A DNA stretch of 7,967 bases from NCBI GenBank assembly GCA_027037705.1, contig JALVYZ010000328.1, positions 1-7,967 of the forward strand, read 5' to 3'. Within the stretch, counting starts at the first letter, position 1; each line of letters starts with the position of its first letter. Shown here in pieces: positions 1 through 6,887 of this stretch. Below the pieces are notes generated by a model. The model made no database searches, was not told the DNA's origin, and saw nothing but the letters and a program-made list of their open reading frames with translations. Source of the stretch: a bacterium (GTDB lineage Bacteria > DYJV01 > JALVYZ01). Made by a program: the position numbers and the translations under genes.

Positions 1-112
1 TTCTTAAACCAGATGACAATCTTTCTGTGGAAGTTGCCAATCTGTTATAGGCATCATTTAAATGCCTTGCGGTGTTCATTGCCATTAAATTGTGGTTTAC
101 TATAAGTGCCAT
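1..112 (-). CDS. fliC: Flagellin, N-terminal fragment (runs off left edge)
   Basis: Structural subunit of the flagellar filament, exported through the flagellar type III apparatus and polymerised outside the cell. Only the first 37 codons are in the window. They read MALIVNHNLMAMNTARHLND and then AYNRLATSTERLSSGLR, which is the highly conserved flagellin D0/D1 N-terminus (the N-H-N-x-x-A-x-N-x-x-R and RLSSGLR signatures). This part mediates export and filament packing. The ATG at 112 is supported by a purine-rich GGGGG Shine-Dalgarno sequence four bases upstream and by exact agreement with the family's usual start. The gene is divergent from metG and has its own sigma-54-like promoter, common for late flagellar genes. 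Gene symbols vary (fliC, flaA, hag); the variable central region and C-terminus are outside the window, so the flagellin type cannot be told. Confidence 0.95.
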   Translation of the reverse strand, partial: MALIVNHNLMAMNTARHLNDAYNRLATSTERLSSGLR

Positions 113-154
113 TTTTCCCCCTATATTGAAAGATTTTCCTTTTATTATTGGAAA

Positions 155-171
155 AACAATAATTGTGCCAA
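155..171 (-). promoter_or_regulatory. Sigma-54 (RpoN)-type promoter of the flagellin gene
   Basis: Read on the minus strand the site is TTGGCACAATTATTGTT. It has a perfect TTGGCAC -24 element and a TTG at -12 with the normal spacing; the only departure from the TGGCAC-N5-TTGC core is T instead of C at the -12 GC. Transcription would begin near 143, leaving a leader of about 30 bases before the flagellin ATG at 112. Sigma-54 control of flagellin is well known in many flagellated bacteria. It implies an enhancer-binding activator such as a FlrC/FleQ-type protein, which is not visible here. Confidence 0.75.
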
Positions 172-180
172 AATTTTTCC

Positions 181-209
181 TTGACACTTTAAATTTTCAA
201 CAGTAATAT
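181..209 (+). promoter_or_regulatory. Sigma-70-type promoter of metG
   Basis: A perfect -35 hexamer TTGACA (181-186) is followed after 17 bases by TAATAT (204-209), a four-of-six match to the -10 consensus. A TATATT at 207-212 is an alternative with a longer, 20-base gap. Transcription would start near 216, giving a leader of about 30 bases to the metG ATG. The leader is too short for a T-box or other aminoacylation-sensing riboswitch, and none is seen. Confidence 0.65.
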
Positions 210-236
210 ATTTTCACTTTTTAAGAATAAATTATA

Positions 237-243
237 AGAGGGA
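237..243 (+). promoter_or_regulatory. Ribosome binding site of metG
   Basis: The purine run AGAGGGA sits three bases before the ATG at 247. It fixes this start, which also gives the normal N-terminus of the enzyme about 20 residues before the HIGH motif. Confidence 0.7.
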
Positions 244-246
244 ATA

Positions 247-2316
247 ATGGGAAAAAATAGTAAGATATTAATTACAAGTGCTTTACCATATGCTAATGGG
301 CCTATACACATTGGACATTTAGTGGAATATATTCAAACTGATATTTATGTTAGATTTCTAAAGTCGTCTGGATTTAATGCAATTTATTGCTGTGCAGATG
401 ACACTCATGGCGCTCCTATAGAAATAAATGCAATGAAATTAGGGGTAACTCCAGAAGATATAATTGAAAAGTATTATAAAGAACATTTAGAAGATTTTAA
501 AAGATTTTATGTTGATTTTGATAATTTTTATACTACCAATTCTCCAGAAAATAAATATTTTAGTGATTATTTTTTTACAAAATTAAAAGAAAATGGTGAT
601 ATTTATCAAAAAGAAGTTGAACTAACATATTGTGAACATTGTAAAAGATTTCTTCCAGATAGATTTATAAAAGGAAAATGTCCAAAATGTGGAGCTGAAG
701 ACCAATATGGTGATAGCTGTGAAAAATGTAATTCAACATATCAAACAATAGATTTAATAAATGCTTATTGTACCATTTGCGGAGGAAAACCTACAAGAAA
801 AAAATCTTTACATTACTTTTTTAGACTTTCTAACTATTCAGAAAAACTAAAAAATTGGCTTGAAAATAATAAAAATTTCCAACCAGAAGTAAAAAATTAT
901 GTGTTAAACTGGATCAAAGAAGGTTTAAAAGATTGGGATATAACAAGAGATGCTCCATATTTTGGTTTTAAGATTGTAGGAGAGAAAGATAAATATTATT
1001 ATGTCTGGCTTGATGCTCCAATTGGATATATTGCAAGTTGCAAAAATTATTGTGATAAAAATGGCTTAAATTATGAAGATTATTGGAAAAATAAGAATAG
1101 TAAAATTATCCATTTTATTGGAAAAGATATAATATATTTTCATTTTCTTTTTTGGCCAGCAATGTTAATGGGGGTTGGATTTAATTTACCAGAAAATATT
1201 GTTGTTCACGGTTTTTTAACTGTTAATAATGAAAAAATGAGTAAGTCAAGAGGCACATTTATAACTGCAAAGGAATGTGCTCAAAAATTAGAGCCTCAAT
1301 ATTTAAGATTTTTCTATGCTTCTATATTAAGTCACTCATTAAAGGATATTAATTTAGATACAGAAGAATTAAAAAATAAAATTAATTCGGAGCTTATTGA
1401 TAACTTTGGAAATTTAGTAAATAGATCTTTTTCATTTTTGTATAAACATTTTAATGGAGAATTAGTTGATTTTTCATATCCTGAACTTGAAGAAAAAATT
1501 TTAAATTTGAGTAAAAAAGTTATAACTTTTTATGAAAAATTAGAATTTCATTTAGCAGTTAGGACAATTCTTGAGATAGGGATCTTAGGAAATAAAGTTT
1601 TTCAAGACACAGCACCATGGAGTTTAATTAAAACAAATCCAGAAGAAGCCCAAAAGTTTCTTTCATTCATTGTGAATGTATCAAAAATAATGGCAACTTT
1701 ATTAAAGCCTATTATCCCTGGAATTATAGAAAGATATGAGAATATTTTAAATTACAAAAATTTAAAAATCAAAAATAATATAAATTTTGAACTAAAATCC
1801 CATAAAATAAATAAGCCTAAGATTTTAATGAAAAAAATTGAGGATCTACAATTAATCCCTGAACTACCTGAATCCAAAATAGTTTTAAAGTCTGGAAAAA
1901 TTTTAAAAGTAGAAGATCATCCAGAAGCAGATAAATTATATGTTTTAGAGGTTGATTTTGGAGGTAATAAGAAACAAATTGTTTCAGGAATAAAAGATTA
2001 TTATAAAAAAGAAGAACTTTTAAATAAAAATGCAGTTTTTGTAGTTAATTTAAAACCAGCAAAATTAAGAGGTATTATTAGCGAAGGAATGATATTAGCA
2101 GCAAAAAGTAATAATAATCTTGGTATAATTTTAACTGATCTTCAACCTGGAGAAAGATTAAAAATAGAGAATGTTGATAAATATTTTGAAGATGAGATTA
2201 CAATAAAATTTTTTAAAAAATTAACATTTAATTCAAATGGGAAAGAAATATTTTGTAATAATAAAAAAATATTAAATGCTTATCCTGATAAAAATATATC
2301 TGGAAAAGTAAGTTAA
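247..2316 (+). CDS. metG: Methionyl-tRNA synthetase with C-terminal tRNA-binding domain
   Basis: Cytoplasmic class I aminoacyl-tRNA synthetase that charges tRNA-Met with methionine, using ATP. The 689-residue product has the class I signatures HIGH (residues 21-24) and KMSKS (330-334), and the VWLDAPIGY active-site segment (253-261). A zinc insertion carries four CxxC pairs (C129/132, C145/148, C158/161, C175/178), the two-knuckle form. An anticodon-binding helical domain follows to about residue 500. The C-terminus is an OB-fold of the Trbp111/EMAPII type at about 540-640, with HPEADKL, QIVSGI and LKPAKLRGIISEGMILAA; this part binds tRNA and usually dimerises. About 50 further residues follow that fold (639-689) and match nothing I recognise. 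The gene stands alone, divergent from flagellin, and its stop abuts the stop of the opposing patatin gene. Confidence 0.97.
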   Translation: MGKNSKILITSALPYANGPIHIGHLVEYIQTDIYVRFLKSSGFNAIYCCADDTHGAPIEINAMKLGVTPEDIIEKYYKEHLEDFKRFYVDFDNFYTTNSPENKYFSDYFFTKLKENGDIYQKEVELTYCEHCKRFLPDRFIKGKCPKCGAEDQYGDSCEKCNSTYQTIDLINAYCTICGGKPTRKKSLHYFFRLSNYSEKLKNWLENNKNFQPEVKNYVLNWIKEGLKDWDITRDAPYFGFKIVGEKDKYYYVWLDAPIGYIASCKNYCDKNGLNYEDYWKNKNSKIIHFIGKDIIYFHFLFWPAMLMGVGFNLPENIVVHGFLTVNNEKMSKSRGTFITAKECAQKLEPQYLRFFYASILSHSLKDINLDTEELKNKINSELIDNFGNLVNRSFSFLYKHFNGELVDFSYPELEEKILNLSKKVITFYEKLEFHLAVRTILEIGILGNKVFQDTAPWSLIKTNPEEAQKFLSFIVNVSKIMATLLKPIIPGIIERYENILNYKNLKIKNNINFELKSHKINKPKILMKKIEDLQLIPELPESKIVLKSGKILKVEDHPEADKLYVLEVDFGGNKKQIVSGIKDYYKKEELLNKNAVFVVNLKPAKLRGIISEGMILAAKSNNNLGIILTDLQPGERLKIENVDKYFEDEITIKFFKKLTFNSNGKEIFCNNKKILNAYPDKNISGKVS

Positions 2317-3129
2317 TTAAAGAGATAAATTTTCTTTTAACACTTTATATGTGACATTTTTGCCTAATTCAATCATTTCATTGGCTAAATGAAAATCAAA
2401 TAAACCACAAGAAGTTCTTGGAATTTCGATTATAATATCAGGAGAATATGTTGCAAGGTGAAATTGAGTTATTTTAGTTTGCATTGTTATAATTGATTGC
2501 ATCATTATATCTATAACACTTAAATTTTCTGGAAGTTGTTCCTGAGTAAAATTTGATTTAAAATTTTCATTTTGATAGTTTACATCAGAGTTTACATTTA
2601 CAGCAATTACAATGTCAACATTTGCATTCAATACAGGTGCTATAGGCAGAGGATTTAAAATGCCACCGTCAGCTAAAATTTTATTATGGTAGTATACTGG
2701 AGTAAATATACCAGGAATTGAAGAAGAAGCTCTTAAAGCTGTGAAAAGAGATCCTTCTTTAAACCATACTTCTTTCTGATTGATAATATCTACTGCAACT
2801 GCAGTGAAATCTTTTTCAAAATCTTCAATATTACAATCACCTAATAATTCTTCTAAAAAATTAATTATTTTATCACCTTTAAAAACAGCCTTTTTATTAA
2901 ATGAAAGATCTAAAAGTCTCCAAACATCTAATTTTTTAAGAGTTCTTACCCATTCTGTATATTTATTTAATTTATTTGCAGCATAAATACCTCCAACAAC
3001 AGCACCCATTGAAGACCCTGCAATTGACTTAATTTCAAATCCCAATTCTTCTAAAACTTCAATTACTCCAATATGAGCGTAACCTCGTGCTCCACCACAG
3101 CTTAAAGCTAAAGCAACACTTTTTTTCAT
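2317..3129 (-). CDS. Patatin-like phospholipase family protein (RssA/YchK type)
   Basis: Predicted serine acyl-hydrolase of the bacterial patatin family, cytoplasmic or membrane-associated as no signal peptide is seen. The 270-residue protein has all family elements: the oxyanion-hole loop CGGARG (residues 11-16), the nucleophile elbow GSSMG (38-42, Ser40 the likely nucleophile) and the DGG motif (155-157, Asp155 completing the Ser-Asp dyad), followed by NPLP. Its length fits the single-domain RssA type rather than the long RssA-CBS or eukaryotic forms. No secretion signal or ExoU-like extension is present, so a toxin role is unlikely. The natural substrate of this branch is unknown; lipid ester or lysophospholipid hydrolysis is inferred from the family. 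It is convergent with metG and divergent from the LysM lipoprotein gene. A strong AGGAGG at 3136-3141 supports the ATG at 3129. Confidence 0.92.
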   Translation of the reverse strand: MKKSVALALSCGGARGYAHIGVIEVLEELGFEIKSIAGSSMGAVVGGIYAANKLNKYTEWVRTLKKLDVWRLLDLSFNKKAVFKGDKIINFLEELLGDCNIEDFEKDFTAVAVDIINQKEVWFKEGSLFTALRASSSIPGIFTPVYYHNKILADGGILNPLPIAPVLNANVDIVIAVNVNSDVNYQNENFKSNFTQEQLPENLSVIDIMMQSIITMQTKITQFHLATYSPDIIIEIPRTSCGLFDFHLANEMIELGKNVTYKVLKENLSL

Positions 3130-3135
3130 AGAATT

Positions 3136-3143
3136 CCTCCTTT
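3136..3143 (-). promoter_or_regulatory. Ribosome binding site of the patatin-like gene
   Basis: On the minus strand this reads AAAGGAGG, six bases before the ATG, close to an ideal Shine-Dalgarno sequence. It decides the start. No convincing promoter was found upstream: TATTAT at 3147-3152 would start transcription inside this site, and a GATAAT further back lacks a good -35. Confidence 0.85.
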
Positions 3144-3211
3144 TTTATAATATATTTTTTTTAAAAGAAGAGCAAGAATTTTTAAAAAATTTTTACCTGG
3201 AAATATTATCC

Positions 3212-3241
3212 TTGACATTTATAAAACAATGTGTTTATATT
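3212..3241 (+). promoter_or_regulatory. Sigma-70-type promoter of the LysM lipoprotein gene
   Basis: A perfect TTGACA (3212-3217) and TATATT (3236-3241, five of six matches) are separated by 18 bases. Transcription would start near 3248, with a leader of about 30 A-rich bases. The stretch just upstream (about 3175-3196) is a run of A and T tracts that could act as an UP-element or as curved DNA. Confidence 0.7.
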
Positions 3242-3263
3242 TTTTAAAAAGAACTAAAAAATA

Positions 3264-3273
3264 AAAGGGGTGG
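3264..3273 (+). promoter_or_regulatory. Ribosome binding site of the LysM lipoprotein gene
   Basis: AAAGGGGTGG lies four bases before the ATG at 3278. It supports that start, which begins directly with a lipoprotein signal peptide. Confidence 0.7.
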
Positions 3274-3277
3274 AATA

Positions 3278-3736
3278 ATGAAAAAAATAACTCTTTTACC
3301 AGTTTTACTTGTTTGTATGGTATTCTTTTTTTCTGCTTGTTGTAAGAAACAAATAAAAAAACAGCAACCTATTCCTGAGAAGAAAGTAGAAGCTCCAAAG
3401 CCAGTTCAGAATCCTGTCACAAAAGAAGAACCTAAACCACAACCAAAAGAAGAAGTGGCATCCCGACCAATGCCAGCAAAACCAGCATTACCAACATATC
3501 ATGAAGTAAAAAAAGGCGAGTGTTTATGGAAAATTGCTGAATATAAAGAAATTTATAATGATCCTTTTATGTGGCCTTTAATTTATAGGGCAAATAAGGA
3601 TAAAATTAAAGATCCAGATCTTATATTTCCAAAACAGGTGTTTAGTATCCCAAGAGATTATACAGAATCTCAAAAACAAGATGCAATTCATTTTGCTAAA
3701 ACAAGAGGTCCCTGGTCATTATGGGACGGTAAATAA
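3278..3736 (+). CDS. LysM-domain lipoprotein
   Basis: Predicted envelope lipoprotein that binds peptidoglycan. The 152-residue product opens with a type II signal peptide: MKK, a hydrophobic core, then FFSAC with Cys21 as the lipidated residue. A linker rich in Pro, Lys and Glu (about 28-72) follows, of the kind that spans the periplasm. One LysM domain follows at about 74-126, with the typical YHEVKKGECLWKIA opening, the NDPFMWPLIYRANKD middle and the PDLIFPKQVFSIP end. LysM modules bind N-acetylglucosamine in glycan strands. A short conserved-looking tail (GPWSLWDGK) closes the protein. No catalytic domain is present, so it is probably a cell-wall tether or a partner of other envelope proteins; it is not an OmpA/Pal domain. 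It has its own promoter and terminator, so it is likely monocistronic. Confidence 0.9.
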   Translation: MKKITLLPVLLVCMVFFFSACCKKQIKKQQPIPEKKVEAPKPVQNPVTKEEPKPQPKEEVASRPMPAKPALPTYHEVKKGECLWKIAEYKEIYNDPFMWPLIYRANKDKIKDPDLIFPKQVFSIPRDYTESQKQDAIHFAKTRGPWSLWDGK

Positions 3737-3740
3737 TATC

Positions 3741-3772
3741 TAAGCCACCTTTTGGGTGGCTTACTTTTCTTT
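3741..3772 (+). terminator. Rho-independent terminator after the LysM lipoprotein gene
   Basis: A perfect 9-bp inverted repeat, TAAGCCACC (3741-3749) and GGTGGCTTA (3755-3763), with the loop TTTTG, is followed by the T-rich run CTTTTCTTT. It begins four bases after the LysM stop codon. It is the only strong hairpin-plus-T-tract noticed in the window. Confidence 0.9.
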
Positions 3773-3779
3773 AAATTCA

Positions 3780-5447
3780 ATGAAAAAAATAATTTTCTTT
3801 TTAGTTATAATTTCTATTTATTTAATTTTTATTGATTATTACCTTCCAAAAAAAATAGAATCCAATATTAAAACGCAATTCTATTTATATTTTAGAGATA
3901 AAACTGATTTTAAAAATTTTGAAATTAATAATTATTTTTTCCCTTCATATCAAATCAATGATTTAACAGGTGATAATTTTTTTATAGGTAATATTAAAAT
4001 CAACTATTTTACAAAAAAAGTAGAAATAATAGATGGAATATTTTCAAAAAATTTTAAAAATCAAATAATAGATTTAATACAAAATATTGACTATTTAAAA
4101 ATAAATTTAAAAAATATATCTTTTATAAATTGCGAGGTTTTTTATGAGCCATATAAAATAGAAAAGCTGGCAGGGAATATTAGTCTGAATAAAGAAAAAA
4201 GTAAAATAGAATTTTCTGGGTTTATAGAAAATCAACAGTTTAATATGAAAGGAAATATTTATTATAATAATAAGATAAATTTGAATATGTCTTTTAATAA
4301 GATAAACTTTAATAATTTTTTTAAAGATTTTTTAAAAATTCCTTTTAATCCTTTTTTATCGATTAATAAAATAATTGACGCTAAAATAAAAATTACTGGA
4401 AAAATAAATAAAATAGATGAAATAAACTTTGAAAGCATGATAGATAATTCTACCAATATTTCAATGATAATATATAATAAAGATGAAGGATATTATTTAA
4501 ATAATGGTATCATTGAATTTTTTAATGATGATAATGATATAATTAAATTTTATGGAAAAATACTTAATGACAATTCATGGAGTTTTATCTTTAATGCTAA
4601 AAGTGATTATCTAAAAATTCCTTACAAAGATACAAATATTTTATTAAAAAATGTAGATTTAGAATATTCTGTTAATTCTGCAGATAATAATGAAATTGAT
4701 TTGTTAAAATTATATGCTTCTAATTTACAATCTAATGAAGAAATTTATAATATTTTTAATTATTTTTGGCACAAGAAAAATTTTTCATATACTGTTTTAA
4801 TAGATCAATTAAGTTTAAACAATATTGAAGTGAATAATTTAGATATGCAATTAACTTCTACAAATGGTGAAAAATCTATAAATAAGTTTAATTTTTTAAT
4901 TGATAAAGGGAAAGTATTATTTTCATTTATTAATACAGATTCAGATTTCAAAGTTGCAATTAACACAAAAAATATAGATTTAATAAAATTAGTGAAATTT
5001 ATTTATAATAAAGAAATTAATATTAACGGTATTTTTAATGTCTCTTTTCTTGGATTAGGTAAAAATAGAAAGTTCCATACTTGCAAAGGTATCGTTAGAG
5101 GTAAAAAAATAAAAATAGAAGGTATAGATTTTGATGAAATAGATGAAATTTTTAAGAATCATGATATAAAAAACATTAAAATATTAAAAGGTAGTTCAGA
5201 TAATGAGTCTAAATCATTAGATATTTCTTTTTTAAAAGGATATATTGGATTAGAAAATAATAAATTAAAAATAAAAAAATTATTTTTAAAAGGTAAGAAA
5301 TTTGTTTTTAAATTAAATGGGTCATTCGAATCTAACAACTATAGTAATATTATATTTAATGGAAGTTATTTATCATTAAATAATGAAAGTGAGGTTATTA
5401 TTAATCTTAATTTAAAAGAGAAATTTTTACAATTTATAGGAAAATAA
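3780..5447 (+). CDS. AsmA-like envelope protein with N-terminal membrane anchor
   Basis: Probable inner-membrane-anchored periplasmic protein of the AsmA/TamB-like superfamily, whose members are thought to form beta-rich grooves that move lipids between membranes. I chose the ATG at 3780, giving 555 residues: MKK is followed by a hydrophobic helix (residues 4-23) ending FIDYYLPKK. A longer reading frame opens at a GTG at 3756, but that codon lies in the terminator stem. After the anchor the chain is almost all alternating beta-type sequence rich in Asn, Ile, Lys and Phe. Residues of about 408-545 follow the AsmA C-terminal pattern (a G-x-F-x-x-x-x-x-G-L-G strand, a KGIVRGKKIKIEGIDFDEI segment, then GYIGLENNKLKIKKLFLKG). 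Overall divergence is high, so the family call is by pattern only. No Shine-Dalgarno sequence is seen. A weak TTGCTA-N18-CATTAT (3693-3722) inside the LysM gene is a possible promoter. The stop overlaps the cvpA start by one base. Confidence 0.6.
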   Translation: MKKIIFFLVIISIYLIFIDYYLPKKIESNIKTQFYLYFRDKTDFKNFEINNYFFPSYQINDLTGDNFFIGNIKINYFTKKVEIIDGIFSKNFKNQIIDLIQNIDYLKINLKNISFINCEVFYEPYKIEKLAGNISLNKEKSKIEFSGFIENQQFNMKGNIYYNNKINLNMSFNKINFNNFFKDFLKIPFNPFLSINKIIDAKIKITGKINKIDEINFESMIDNSTNISMIIYNKDEGYYLNNGIIEFFNDDNDIIKFYGKILNDNSWSFIFNAKSDYLKIPYKDTNILLKNVDLEYSVNSADNNEIDLLKLYASNLQSNEEIYNIFNYFWHKKNFSYTVLIDQLSLNNIEVNNLDMQLTSTNGEKSINKFNFLIDKGKVLFSFINTDSDFKVAINTKNIDLIKLVKFIYNKEININGIFNVSFLGLGKNRKFHTCKGIVRGKKIKIEGIDFDEIDEIFKNHDIKNIKILKGSSDNESKSLDISFLKGYIGLENNKLKIKKLFLKGKKFVFKLNGSFESNNYSNIIFNGSYLSLNNESEVIINLNLKEKFLQFIGK

Positions 5448-5914
5448 TGGGATTTGATATTCTAATTATAATAATTACATTGTTTTTTATAATTAGAGGA
5501 TGGATTAAAGGTTTTATTGAAGAAGCTTTAAATTTATTATTAATTATAGTAACTTTATATTTATCATTAAAACTCAGAATTCCTATGGCAAAATTTTTAG
5601 ATACATTAATAGGTACTTTTTATATCAATAAAATTTTGGCTTTTATAGTTTTAGTTTTAGGATTTTCATTAATTAGTGCTATTTTAAAAAAATATCTATT
5701 GCAACCTCTTCAAAAAGTAGAATTTTTCAGTATGTTTGATAAAATATTTGGCGCATTTACTGGATTTTTATTAGGATGTTTAGTTGTATTTGGTATTAGT
5801 TATTTTGTGATGTTTTTTCTTGATCCAACAATTCTACAAAAGTCAAAAATTTTCCCAATCTATGATAAGTTTTTTAATTTTATTTTAAAGTTAATACAAA
5901 ATGAAGTTTTTTAA
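5447..5914 (+). CDS. cvpA: CvpA family inner-membrane protein
   Basis: Small integral inner-membrane protein. The family is named from colicin V production in E. coli, and more recent work links it to envelope homeostasis; its molecular action is not settled. The 155-residue length is usual. Four hydrophobic segments are visible at about residues 4-17, 28-44, 62-82 and 99-125. The family's two marks are present: the charged RGWIKGFIEE after the first segment (17-26) and FDKIFGAFTGFLLG at the start of the last (97-110), with the conserved Asp and glycines. The ATG shares its A with the upstream stop (TAATG), so translation is probably coupled; only a weak AGG lies upstream. The 3' end overlaps the next gene by 14 bases. 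The AsmA-like neighbour suggests a shared envelope role, by inference. Confidence 0.85.
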   Translation: MGFDILIIIITLFFIIRGWIKGFIEEALNLLLIIVTLYLSLKLRIPMAKFLDTLIGTFYINKILAFIVLVLGFSLISAILKKYLLQPLQKVEFFSMFDKIFGAFTGFLLGCLVVFGISYFVMFFLDPTILQKSKIFPIYDKFFNFILKLIQNEVF

Positions 5915-6887
5915 TTTTTTTATAATTTTTTTATTCTTGGGAGTAATAAACTTATACTCCAATAATTTAATTATTGAATCAGAAGGCTTTAGTATTATTT
6001 CTGATAATTTAAATCAATCAAGGCAGAATGCAATAGATGATGCTATAACTAAGGGGATAGAAAAATTTTTAAAAAATAGAGGCATTCAATTAAATAAATC
6101 TCTTGAAGAGCAAATTAAATCTCAAGCTGTTAGTGGTTATGAGATTATTAAAGAGGAAGTTGATGGAAATATTTTAAAAGAAAAAATAAAATTATTATTA
6201 GATGAAAATTCTTTAAATGATTTTATTCAACCAAGTTCAAAAGATTTAATAAAAGTTGATATTTTTGCAGTTTTAAATGGAAATTTTGATAATTCCCTTA
6301 TTGACCTTTTGGAAAATTTTTTAAAAAATAATTTTGATTATAACTTCATCTTTTATCCTATTACAAATATTGAAAATCTTACAAATGATTCAAATATTAA
6401 GTTATCTTTAAAAATAAATTTAAATAAAATTAAAAAATTATTATCAGTTAATAGCTATTTATACAATTTAAATGGAGAGATTGAAATTTATGATAAACAA
6501 AATAATTTATATGATAATTTAACTTTTACAAAGAATCTTATATTGAGAAGTGATAAAGATTATATAAATTATTTATCAAGTTTAATTAATCCATTTATTA
6601 AAAAAAATTTTTCTAAGTTAATAACAGAAGTGATAAAAAATACAGTCACATCTAATAATCTATTATATGTAATTCTAAAAAATATTAAAAATTTTAATGT
6701 AATAGAAGAGTTTCAAAATTTTCTTGAAAAAATTAATTTAAAATATTCATTAATTGAAATATCAAAGGGTGAATTAGTTTACAAAGTTGAGGGAATTTCA
6801 AAAAATAATTTAAAAAATTTATTAAATTCTAAAAATTTTAATTTTAAAATTAGAGAAAAGGAGGGGAAAGATGAAGAGTTATTCTAA
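5901..6887 (+). CDS. Secreted protein with FlgT-N/LPP20-like N-terminal domain
   Basis: Predicted periplasmic or outer-membrane-associated protein of 328 residues. The signal peptide is MKFF plus a hydrophobic stretch ending LYS (residues 1-20); no lipobox cysteine is present. Residues of about 24-110 fit the FlgT N-terminal or LPP20-like fold: a strand IIESEGFSII, then SRQNAIDDAITKGIEKFL resembling the family's A-R-x-x-A-I-x-D-A helix, then VSGYEIIKEEVDGNILKEKIKLLL and a closing L-x-D-F. The remainder alternates short strands and helices; the last 75 residues (LLYVILKNIKNF to the end) look like a second small alpha/beta domain I cannot name. In vibrios FlgT builds the flagellar H-ring, but this domain also occurs in non-flagellar lipoproteins, so a flagellar role is only a possibility. 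The start lies inside cvpA with no clear Shine-Dalgarno sequence, suggesting coupled translation. The end overlaps cooS by 17 bases. Confidence 0.5.
   Translation: MKFFNFFIIFLFLGVINLYSNNLIIESEGFSIISDNLNQSRQNAIDDAITKGIEKFLKNRGIQLNKSLEEQIKSQAVSGYEIIKEEVDGNILKEKIKLLLDENSLNDFIQPSSKDLIKVDIFAVLNGNFDNSLIDLLENFLKNNFDYNFIFYPITNIENLTNDSNIKLSLKINLNKIKKLLSVNSYLYNLNGEIEIYDKQNNLYDNLTFTKNLILRSDKDYINYLSSLINPFIKKNFSKLITEVIKNTVTSNNLLYVILKNIKNFNVIEEFQNFLEKINLKYSLIEISKGELVYKVEGISKNNLKNLLNSKNFNFKIREKEGKDEELF
6856..6866 (+). promoter_or_regulatory. Ribosome binding site of cooS
   Basis: AAAAGGAGGGG, with AGGAGG at 6859-6864 six bases before the ATG at 6871, lies inside the end of the preceding gene. It is the strongest plus-strand Shine-Dalgarno sequence in the window and contrasts with the weak sites of the three genes before it. 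It decides the cooS start and points to much higher or independent translation. Confidence 0.85.

Noticed and set aside
2780-2986. Plus-strand open frame of 68 codons inside the patatin-like gene
   Set aside because: It is antisense to a confidently identified gene, has no ribosome binding site and its product resembles no family.
3147-3175. Possible minus-strand promoter (TTGCTC, 17-base gap, TATTAT) for the patatin-like gene
   Set aside because: Its transcription start would fall within the gene's ribosome binding site, and the -35 matches only three of six consensus bases.
3170-3200. A/T tracts resembling a palindrome between the patatin-like and LysM genes
   Set aside because: Runs of A and T pair with each other by composition alone here; no G/C-anchored symmetry or repeated operator half-sites were seen.
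3756-3779. GTG at 3756 as the start of the AsmA-like protein
   Set aside because: The codon is in the right-hand stem of the terminator and has no ribosome binding site; the ATG at 3780 begins a normal MKK-hydrophobic anchor.
4262-4456. Minus-strand open frame of 64 codons with a hydrophobic product, inside the AsmA-like gene
   Set aside because: In DNA this AT-rich, antisense frames readily encode Leu/Ile/Lys-rich peptides; there is no start signal and the sense frame is far longer.
5940-5960. Small inverted repeat GGAGTA...TACTCC
   Set aside because: It lies inside the signal-peptide codons of the FlgT-N-like gene, has only six pairs, no T-run and no downstream gene to control; likely chance.
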